A DNA stretch of 6,874 nucleotides from Chloroflexota bacterium (GTDB taxonomy: Bacteria; Chloroflexota; Anaerolineae; B4-G1; SLSP01): the NCBI GenBank assembly GCA_022707725.1, contig JAKJAB010000040.1, positions 1 to 6,874 on the forward strand, given 5' to 3'. This document shows positions 1 to 4,886 of this stretch, one piece after another. Under the pieces are notes generated by a model. It had not been told where the DNA came from. It did no database searches and saw nothing but the letters and a program-made list of their open reading frames with translations. The stretch's first letter is position 1; each line of letters begins with the position of its first letter. The position numbers and the translations under genes are program-made.

Positions 1-1930
1 AATCGGCGGCGAGTTTGTCGCCGTAGCGGACGCGCAGACGGCGGTCGCCGGTAAAGCGGCCGATGACGGTCATTTCGACGTTGTAGATCGCGCAGATGTC
101 GCGCAGCCGGGGCAAGTTGGCCTCCGGCGCGGCGATGACCATGCGTTCCTGCGCCTCGCTGAGCCAGATTTCCCACGGGCGCAGGCCGGGGTATTTGAGC
201 GGGACGTCGCGCAAATCCACGTCCACACCCACATCCTTGCCCATTTCGCCGACGGCAGAGGAGAACCCGCCCGCGCCGCAGTCGGTAATCGCGGTGTACA
301 GGCCCTCATCTCGCGCCACAATGAGCGCGTCGAGCACAGCCTTCTCGGTGATCGGATCGCCGATCTGCACGACGCTGCCAACGGTTTGGCCGGTGTCGTG
401 CGTCAGTTCGGCGGAGGAGAACGTCGCGCCATGGAGACCGTCGCGGCCCGTGCGCCCGCCCAGCGCCACGCACAAATCGCCCGGTTGCGCCGCCGTGCGG
501 TGAACGCCGCGCGGCGCAATGCCCACGCAGCCGCAGTAGACCAACGGGTTGGCGACGTAGTCCGGGTGATACAAAATCGCGCCGTTGACGGTGGGGATGC
601 CCATCTTGTTGCCGTAATCCTCGATGCCCGCCACGACGCCGCGCGCGATACGGCGCGGGTGGAGCGTGCCGCCGGGCACGTCCGCGTCAGGCATATCGAG
701 CGGACCGAAACACAGCACGTCCGTGTTGGCGATGGGCTGCGCGGAAACGCCCATCACGTCGCGGATCACGCCGCCGACGCCCGTGTTCGCCCCACCGAAC
801 GGCTCCAGCGCCGAGGGGTGGTTGTGTGTCTCCACCTTGAAAGACACCTCGTATTCGTCGTCGAACGCCACGATGCCGGCGTTGTCCACGAACGCCGAGA
901 GTACCCACGGCTTGTCCAGCGTCTCCGTCGCCGCCCGCAGGTAGGTCTTGATAAGGCTCGGAATGATTTCTCTCGTACACGGATCAACACGGAGGGACAC
1001 GGATTCTTTTTCAGGATTTTTCCGTGTTTGTCCGTGAAAATCCGTGTCCAGTATCATCCGAGGCATGCCGCCGTGGCAGGTATAGTCGATTTCGGCTTTG
1101 AAGGTCTTGTGCTGGCAATGTTCCGACCAGGTCTGGGCCAGGATTTCCAGTTCGACGTCGGTGGGATCGCGGTCCAACGCCTGAAATTCAGCCTGAATCG
1201 CCCGCATCTCCGCGAGGGAGAGGAACAGCACGCGCTCGACGCTCAGCCGTTGCAGGGCTTCATCATCCAGACCGCGGATAGGGATGACGTCCACAGCATT
1301 GCTCGGTGCGGCGTCAGGCACGAATTCGGGCTGCATCGGCCCCACGGTGTACGACTGGATCACGGGATTGCAGAGCAGTTCTTCCGCAATGCGGTGCAGC
1401 TCGGCAGGGGAGACATCGCCTTCAAAGGCATAGCGCGTGCCGGTGACGACGGCTTCGAGCGCGCCGACACCCAACTGTCGCGCGCGGTGCAGCAGGTGTT
1501 TGGCGACGGGGTCGGTGACGCCGGGGTGAAAAGCAACTTCGATGGTGCGCCGCCCCCCCTCAGTCCCCCCCATGGGGAGGGAGGCTTCTTCTTCCCCCCC
1601 TGTGGGGAGGGCGGCTTCTTCTTCCCCCCCTGTGGGGAAGGAGGCTTCTTCTTCCCCCCCTGTGGGGAGGGAGGCTTCTTCTTCCCCCCCTGTGGGGGGG
1701 ATCGAGGGGGGGAACCAACGGTAGCCCTCGACGATAGGATCGACCAAGAACTCGACGGCGATGCGCTCTACGCCTTCTGCGGAAAGTGCACCCCTGAGAA
1801 AGTAGAGGTTGCTGACGTGGACTTGCGTTACACTGCGGAAGCCCAAATGAACAATCTGGTCGTGGACATCCACGGCGCGCCCATCTTCCTCGCCATGCCA
1901 AAAAACTTCGATGCGATGAGTGTATGCCAC
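1..1930 (-). CDS. purL: Phosphoribosylformylglycinamidine synthase PurL with two N-terminal PurS-like domains (partial, C-terminus off the left edge)
   Basis: The enzyme makes FGAM from FGAR, ATP and glutamine-derived ammonia in de novo purine synthesis, in the cytoplasm. The frame is open for 643 codons from GTG at 1930 (an AGGGGGAAG ribosome-binding site lies just upstream) to the window edge, where the rest of the protein is cut off. Residues about 1-72 look like PurS (RIEVFWHGEEDG to LVDPIVEGYRW) and 129-200 like a second PurS (IEVAFHPGVTDPVAKHLL, ELLCNPVIQSY). The linker motif TWSEHCQHKTF has its histidines at 271 and 274. KVETHNHP is at 365-372, followed by ALEPFGGANTGVGG, and further on come GGRTGRDGLHGATFSS and DCGAGGFSSAVGEMG, all typical of PurL. 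Two insertions are repeat-derived: residues about 73-127 (Glu/Gly/Pro tandem repeats) and about 294-318. Neither breaks the frame, and all visible PurL motifs are intact, so I call it functional rather than a pseudogene. The fused PurS domains would normally help hold the PurL-PurQ complex together. Confidence 0.93.
   Translation of the reverse strand, partial: MAYTHRIEVFWHGEEDGRAVDVHDQIVHLGFRSVTQVHVSNLYFLRGALSAEGVERIAVEFLVDPIVEGYRWFPPSIPPTGGEEEASLPTGGEEEASFPTGGEEEAALPTGGEEEASLPMGGTEGGRRTIEVAFHPGVTDPVAKHLLHRARQLGVGALEAVVTGTRYAFEGDVSPAELHRIAEELLCNPVIQSYTVGPMQPEFVPDAAPSNAVDVIPIRGLDDEALQRLSVERVLFLSLAEMRAIQAEFQALDRDPTDVELEILAQTWSEHCQHKTFKAEIDYTCHGGMPRMILDTDFHGQTRKNPEKESVSLRVDPCTREIIPSLIKTYLRAATETLDKPWVLSAFVDNAGIVAFDDEYEVSFKVETHNHPSALEPFGGANTGVGGVIRDVMGVSAQPIANTDVLCFGPLDMPDADVPGGTLHPRRIARGVVAGIEDYGNKMGIPTVNGAILYHPDYVANPLVYCGCVGIAPRGVHRTAAQPGDLCVALGGRTGRDGLHGATFSSAELTHDTGQTVGSVVQIGDPITEKAVLDALIVARDEGLYTAITDCGAGGFSSAVGEMGKDVGVDVDLRDVPLKYPGLRPWEIWLSEAQERMVIAAPEANLPRLRDICAIYNVEMTVIGRFTGDRRLRVRYGDKLAAD
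977..1047. repeat. 71-bp palindromic element made of ACACGGA/TCCGTGT words, in frame inside purL
   Basis: Three inverted word pairs are nested with symmetrical 3-nt spacers: ACACGGAT 977-984 with ATCCGTGT 1040-1047, CACGGA 988-993 with TCCGTG 1031-1036, and ACACGGA 997-1003 with TCCGTGT 1021-1027. The loop is 1004-1020. It would fold into one long interrupted hairpin in RNA or single-stranded DNA. On the minus strand it is translated as part of PurL at residues about 294-318, with no stop codon. The peptide (LDTDFHGQTRKNPEKESV and on) does not resemble the PurL family at this place, whereas the sequence on both sides does. Confidence 0.88.
1553..1713. repeat. 30-bp tandem array within a G/C-rich palindromic element, in frame inside purL
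   Basis: Four 30-bp units occupy 1561-1590, 1591-1620, 1621-1650 and 1651-1680, with a partial fifth at 1681-1700. Each has the form cttCCCCCCCTGTGGGGAGG (positions 1-20 of the unit) followed by gaggcttctt. The first unit begins cagtCCCCCCCATGGGG instead, and other units differ by single bases. The flanks, CCCCCCCTCAGTCCCCCC on the left and GGGGGGATCGAGGGGGGG on the right, are near-perfect inverted complements, so the array looks like an internal amplification inside one palindromic dispersed element. The period is exactly 10 codons. On the minus strand each unit reads GGEEEASLPT with small variations. Confidence 0.9.
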
Positions 1931-1954
1931 AATCTTCCCCCTGGCTGTGAGGAT

Positions 1955-2061
1955 AGCGATCAGCTTTCAGCGATCAGCAAAGCAGCCCAGGCGTAAACCC
2001 TGGTGACGCCTCAAACTGCCCGGATAACGGATAAGCGGAGGGCTGGCAGCTAATCGCTGAT
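1955..2061. repeat. Direct and inverted GCTGATCGCT words in the purL leader
   Basis: AGCGATCAGC occurs at 1955-1964 and again at 1969-1978. A near-inverse copy, GCTAATCGCTGA, lies around 2049-2060. The copies could pair across the leader with one mismatch. Between them, CCAGG and CCTGG (1987-2002) can form a small hairpin, and GCAG/CTGC (1982-1985 and about 2016-2019) can close around it. The look is that of a short dispersed intergenic repeat; a regulatory role in the leader is possible but nothing identifies one. Confidence 0.5.
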
Positions 2062-2078
2062 GGCTCATAAACCCGAAC

Positions 2079-2106
2079 ATCATACTACGCGGGTAGGGGT
2101 TGTCAA
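2079..2106 (-). promoter_or_regulatory. Sigma-70-type promoter for purL
   Basis: Read on the minus strand, a consensus -35 TTGACA (2101-2106) is followed by a 16-bp spacer and the -10 TATGAT (2079-2084). Transcription would begin near 2072 and give a leader of about 140 nt before the GTG start at 1930. The match is strong in both boxes and lies in the intergenic gap in the right orientation. Confidence 0.65.
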
Positions 2107-2146
2107 GGCTGCGACTTTTGCGGCGAAATCACGTATCAGTATATGG

Positions 2147-2180
2147 TTTGCTTTTCTCTGAATCATTTCTGTGCTACAAT
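2147..2180 (+). promoter_or_regulatory. Extended -10 promoter for the helical protein/SPFH unit
   Basis: The -10 TACAAT (2175-2180) is preceded by TGC (2172-2174), which gives the extended -10 pattern TGnTACAAT. The -35 is weak: TTTTCT at 2152-2157 has a 17-bp spacing, while TTGCTT at 2148-2153 would be 21 bp away. Predicted transcription starts near 2187, about 60 nt before the ATG at 2250. Confidence 0.5.
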
Positions 2181-2236
2181 GGACACATAGACAGAGTACA
2201 GTTCGGCAAACGTAAATCTAAATCATCGTAAGCGTA

Positions 2237-2245
2237 TAAGGAGGT
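2237..2245 (+). promoter_or_regulatory. Strong ribosome-binding site
   Basis: TAAGGAGGT, nearly the full anti-16S complement, lies four bases upstream of the ATG at 2250. It fixes the start of the following gene and suggests efficient translation. Confidence 0.8.
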
Positions 2246-2249
2246 AACA

Positions 2250-2777
2250 ATGAGTTTGCTTGATCAAGTCAAAGACCAGATGGGCGGCTTCGAGCAGTTG
2301 GTCGCCAAGATCCCCGGGTATAAGGGTTACAAGGAAAAGGAGCTGCGCCGCGAGGCCGACAAGCTGCTCCGCGATCATATCGTCAATCGGATGCGCACCG
2401 TCAAGACCCAACTCGACGGCCTGCAACAGGACCTCATCGGCGCGGGCAAGTTCGATCTGCTCACCCCCACCGGCAGCGCCGCCACCCAGCTTCAGACGTT
2501 CATCGACCGGGTCCGCACCGCGCCTTACGGCTATGGAGGGTTGTTCGACGCGGTCAAAGTCAAAGAAGCGGATCTGGATCGCGTCTACGAATTCGACAGC
2601 GCGTTGGTCGGCTACGCCGACCGGATCGAGGACGCCATCAGCAACGCGCGCGCGGGCATCGAAAGCGAAGATGAACGTGCGCTTATCCTGATGGTGCGCG
2701 ATTTGGCCCGCGAGGCGAACACGACATTCGACGAGCGCCAGGATGTGCTGCGCGGTACCGCCAGCACCGGTGTATAA
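2250..2777 (+). CDS. Conserved helical protein of unknown function, partner gene of the SPFH protein
   Basis: This 175-residue protein has no signal peptide and no membrane segment. It is charged and predicted by eye to be mostly alpha-helical. The most distinctive stretch is IPGYKGYKEKE at 21-31, running into a helix with RREADKLLRDH (33-43). A second patch, YGYGGLFDAVKVKEADLDR (93-111), leads into VYEFDSAL. The C-terminal third is a helix rich in Asp, Glu and Arg. The start is fixed by an excellent ribosome-binding site and an upstream promoter. It ends 28 bases before the SPFH gene, which has its own GGAGGT site, so the two are very probably co-transcribed. I recall similar unnamed proteins with the 'PGY.GY...E.RR..D' pattern but cannot assign a named family. 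It might be a cytoplasmic partner of the SPFH scaffold, purely from context. Confidence 0.85.
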   Translation: MSLLDQVKDQMGGFEQLVAKIPGYKGYKEKELRREADKLLRDHIVNRMRTVKTQLDGLQQDLIGAGKFDLLTPTGSAATQLQTFIDRVRTAPYGYGGLFDAVKVKEADLDRVYEFDSALVGYADRIEDAISNARAGIESEDERALILMVRDLAREANTTFDERQDVLRGTASTGV

Positions 2778-2805
2778 CGGATAACAGAATCGGAGGTTAA
2801 GAACT

Positions 2806-3891
2806 ATGGCTCGCGTTTTGGATATAATCGAAGCAATCGATGAGGGGAAGGGGGATATCGTACGGCGTATCCCCGAGCGCGGCTCCGGCGACTTTCGCAT
2901 TGGCAGCCAGTTGATCGTGCGTGAATCCCAGGCGGCGGTGTTCTTCCGCGATGGGAAAGCGCTCGACACCTTTGGACCGGGACGGCACACGATCACGACC
3001 GCCAACATCCCCGGTCTTGTGGGCTTGGTCGGCAAGGTCTTCTCCGGGCAGACACCGTTCAAGGCGGAAGTCTACTTCGTCACCACACGGGAATTGACCG
3101 ATATGAAATGGGGCACGCCGCAGCCCATCACCATCCCGGACCCGATCCTGGGTATGGCGCGCGTGACCGGCTTCGGCACCTATGCCATCCAGGTAACAGA
3201 CCCGCAGCTCTTCGTCGCCAAGATCGTGGGGACGCAGAACCTCTACAGCACACGCGACATTCAGGCATTCTTCCGCAGCATCATCCTCAGCAAGATGATG
3301 GACCTCATCGGCGAGATGGGCAAGTCGATCATCCAGATGGCGGCCTTCGTGGAGGAGTTAGGAGCCGGGGTGCGCGCGAAGGCGCAGGAAGAGTTCGCCT
3401 CGCGGGGTGTCACGCTCAACTCGTTCTACGTGGAATCCATCTCCCCTACTGAAGAGACGGCCAAGGCCATCGACGCCCGCGCCTCGATGGGCGCGATTGG
3501 CGATATGGGCGCCTATATGCAATACCAGGGTGCGCAGGCGATGCGCGAAGCCGCCCAGAACCAGGGCGCTGCCGGATCGGGCATCGGGTTGGGCGCCGGG
3601 GTCGGGTTAGGCGCAGCGATGGGGCAGATGCTCGGACAGGCTGCCGCGCCGCAACAAGCCGCGCCGGCCGCCGCACCGCCGCCGATCCCGCAAGCTGCCG
3701 CGTTCTACGTTGCCATCGGTGGACAGCAGCAAGGGCCATTCGATATGGCGACGCTGCAGAAGCACGTCCAGTCCGGCCAACTGACCCGCGACACGCTGGT
3801 CTGGAAGGCCGGTATGGCGAACTGGGCCAAGGCGAGCGAGGTCTCCGACCTGAATAGCCTGTTCGGCGCAGCCCCGCCCCCCCTGCCGTAA
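2806..3891 (+). CDS. YdjI-like SPFH-domain protein with C-terminal GYF_2-type domain
   Basis: The 361-residue protein starts at an ATG eight bases after GGAGGT. Residues about 30-240 match the SPFH/YdjI family (COG4260 type, once labelled 'virion core protein-like'): GSQLIVRESQAAVFF (33-47), FGPGRHTITT (56-65), PFKAEVYFVTT, then KWGTPQPI. The segment AKAQEEFASRGVTLNSFYVESI closes the fold. A Gly/Ala/Pro/Gln-rich linker spans about 250-299. Residues 300-353 form a GYF_2-like domain (FYVAIGGQQQGPFDMATL, LVWKAGMANWAKASEV). No membrane helix or zinc ribbon is visible. In Bacillus subtilis, YdjI works with membrane proteins YdjG and YdjH and recruits a PspA homologue; GYF domains bind proline-rich peptides. 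A membrane-associated scaffold role is inferred. No PspA homologue is in this window. The tail GAAPPPLP is itself proline-rich and might be a GYF ligand. Confidence 0.88.
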   Translation: MARVLDIIEAIDEGKGDIVRRIPERGSGDFRIGSQLIVRESQAAVFFRDGKALDTFGPGRHTITTANIPGLVGLVGKVFSGQTPFKAEVYFVTTRELTDMKWGTPQPITIPDPILGMARVTGFGTYAIQVTDPQLFVAKIVGTQNLYSTRDIQAFFRSIILSKMMDLIGEMGKSIIQMAAFVEELGAGVRAKAQEEFASRGVTLNSFYVESISPTEETAKAIDARASMGAIGDMGAYMQYQGAQAMREAAQNQGAAGSGIGLGAGVGLGAAMGQMLGQAAAPQQAAPAAAPPPIPQAAAFYVAIGGQQQGPFDMATLQKHVQSGQLTRDTLVWKAGMANWAKASEVSDLNSLFGAAPPPLP

Positions 3892-3903
3892 CTACGGAAT
3901 ACA

Positions 3904-3942
3904 AAAAAGTGGGACGCACTTAGAGAGTGCGCCCCACTTTTT
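3904..3942. terminator. Strong hairpin terminator between convergent genes, probably bidirectional
   Basis: The left arm 3904-3920 (AAAAAGTGGGACGCACT) and right arm 3926-3942 (AGTGCGCCCCACTTTTT) form a 17-bp stem with one A-C mismatch and a 5-nt loop. The right arm ends in a T run for plus-strand transcripts, and the A run on the left gives a T run for minus-strand transcripts. It lies 12 bases after the SPFH stop codon. On the other side, the NERD-like gene ends at 4075, so the hairpin could also stop its transcript. Confidence 0.9.
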
Positions 3943-3992
3943 GTTAGAGAACTCCACATCTGGCATTCACCAGCAGTGGGACGAAAAATCCT

Positions 3993-4053
3993 CTCAACGG
4001 ATTTATCGGAATTCAACGGAGATTTTTCCGTTGAATCCGTTCGATCCGTTGAG
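3993..4053. repeat. 61-bp palindromic element made of CAACGGA/TCCGTTG words
   Basis: CTCAACGGAT (3993-4002) is the perfect inverse of ATCCGTTGAG (4044-4053), and ATTCAACGGA (4011-4020) of TCCGTTGAAT (4027-4036). Between them are partial copies ATCGGA (about 4005-4010) and ATCCGTTCG (4035-4043). The loop is 4021-4026. The element lies between convergent genes, 19 bases beyond the NERD-like gene's last codon. It shares GATTTTTCCGT (4021-4031) with the element in purL (1015-1025). Confidence 0.88.
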
Positions 4054-4074
4054 GTTATTTGCAGCCAGGTGAAG

Positions 4075-4773
4075 TCAGTCTTCCGCTTCGATCTCCAACG
4101 CCGCGTACAACTGCGCCAACGTCTCCTTGGGCAGATTAGGACGGCGACCTTCCTTTCGCAGCCAACGCTTCAACTCTGGCGTGCGGAACACCGGCATGGG
4201 CGGATTTTCGACCTCAAGCACCACGTCGGGATGCACGAAGAGGATCACCGCGCGTACCGGAATCTCCACGCCTTCAGACAATCGCTTGCGCAAATAGCGC
4301 TGCAAGTCGTCCACCTCCACCTGCGCCATCTGCTCCGGGCGCCCCACCCCCTCTTGACCAGCGAAGCGTTTGAGGCCGCCCATTTTCTCATGCTGCTTCC
4401 ACTTGCCATTCGCGTACGTGATGCGCCCACCTTGCGACCGGACCAAGATCACCGTCAAACCACCGGCATCCACCAGCAAGAAGGCCGCGGGGGTCTTGTA
4501 CACTATTAGCGTGAAACTGTTTTCCAGGCCCTTCAAGGCTTCTGGCACTCTTTTGTGATGCGCCAACGGTCCAAGGTAGCGCCCACCGAAATAACTGCCG
4601 AGCATGGAGGCGATAAAACCCACCCACACCCCAATCAACGCGATCCAGAACCATTCCGGCTTCAAGAACAGGATGGCCATCCCGGCAAGTAAAAGTCCCA
4701 GGCCCACCAGCGGCGCGATTTCACCCATACGGGTGCGGATTTTGATCTGTTTCTCATTTTCAATCAGACGCAT
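4075..4773 (-). CDS. Two-helix membrane protein with a degenerate NERD-like domain
   Basis: The protein has 232 residues from ATG at 4773, chosen because GGAGGAATT stands directly before it; an in-frame TTG 15 bases upstream (4788) has no such site. Residues 19-37 (IAPLVGLGLLLAGMAILFL) and about 41-62 are membrane helices joined by a short KPEW turn. The rest should be cytoplasmic or otherwise soluble. Residues 82-125 (LENSFTLIVYKT, AAFLLVDAGGLTVILVRSQGG, ITYANGKW) resemble the NERD nuclease-related pattern, as does the later IPVRAVILFVHPDVVLEV, which fits its conserved 'pv.gvvvF..p' strand. The usual Asp of the DH motif and the E-x-K pair appear replaced by A-F and L-V-R, so nuclease activity is unlikely. 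It follows fabF at 112 bases on the same strand and converges with the SPFH gene. The family call is by eye; an unrelated membrane protein is possible. Confidence 0.72.
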   Translation of the reverse strand: MRLIENEKQIKIRTRMGEIAPLVGLGLLLAGMAILFLKPEWFWIALIGVWVGFIASMLGSYFGGRYLGPLAHHKRVPEALKGLENSFTLIVYKTPAAFLLVDAGGLTVILVRSQGGRITYANGKWKQHEKMGGLKRFAGQEGVGRPEQMAQVEVDDLQRYLRKRLSEGVEIPVRAVILFVHPDVVLEVENPPMPVFRTPELKRWLRKEGRRPNLPKETLAQLYAALEIEAED

Positions 4774-4795
4774 AATTCCTCCAGGCAAGTAGTGA

Positions 4796-4825
4796 TTTGT
4801 AACCAGTAATCGGTAATTAGGACAA
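4796..4825 (-). promoter_or_regulatory. Possible promoter for the NERD-like gene, inside the repeat spacer
   Basis: On the minus strand TTGTCC (4820-4825) is followed after 18 bp by TACAAA (4796-4801), with the ATG 23 bases downstream. The spacer is part of the inverted-repeat arm. Both boxes are only partial matches, and the gene could also be read through from fabF. Confidence 0.35.
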
Positions 4826-4886
4826 GTATCAGGTCATCACCGATTACCAGTTACCAGTTACCGATTACCAGTTACCAGTTACCGAT
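4799..4886. repeat. 21-bp tandem repeat with an inverted arm, filling the gap after fabF
   Basis: ACCGATTACCAGTTACCAGT plus one T forms a 21-bp unit, found exactly at 4839-4859 and 4860-4880, followed by a partial ACCGAT at 4881-4886. GTAACCAGTAATCGGT at 4799-4814 is an inverse copy of the unit's first 16 bases with two mismatches, so the whole can fold back. The last base of the repeat is the first base of the fabF stop codon (4886-4888 on the plus strand). Confidence 0.88.

Noticed and set aside
1561..1700. Regular 30-bp repeats that might be taken for a CRISPR array
   Set aside because: The units are contiguous with no spacers, and they are translated in frame inside purL.
1..1930. purL as a pseudogene broken by repeats
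   Set aside because: I followed the minus-strand frame codon by codon through both repeats and found no stop or frame change; motifs before and after are intact.
1985..1993. CGCCTGGGC on the minus strand in the purL leader, resembling the 3' motif of the ZTP (pfl) riboswitch
   Set aside because: The 5' half of that riboswitch (the GTGACTGGCG-type segment and its hairpin) is absent upstream, and the match is only nine bases.
386..1996. A 536-codon open frame on the plus strand with repeated GEGGFFFPPC motifs
   Set aside because: It is the complement of purL; the minus strand carries clear PurL motifs throughout, and the plus-strand product is Arg/His-rich shadow sequence.
2223..3062. A 279-codon open frame on the minus strand across the helical protein and the SPFH gene
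   Set aside because: It crosses the gap and promoter side of two plus-strand genes with good ribosome-binding sites, and it matches no family I recognise.
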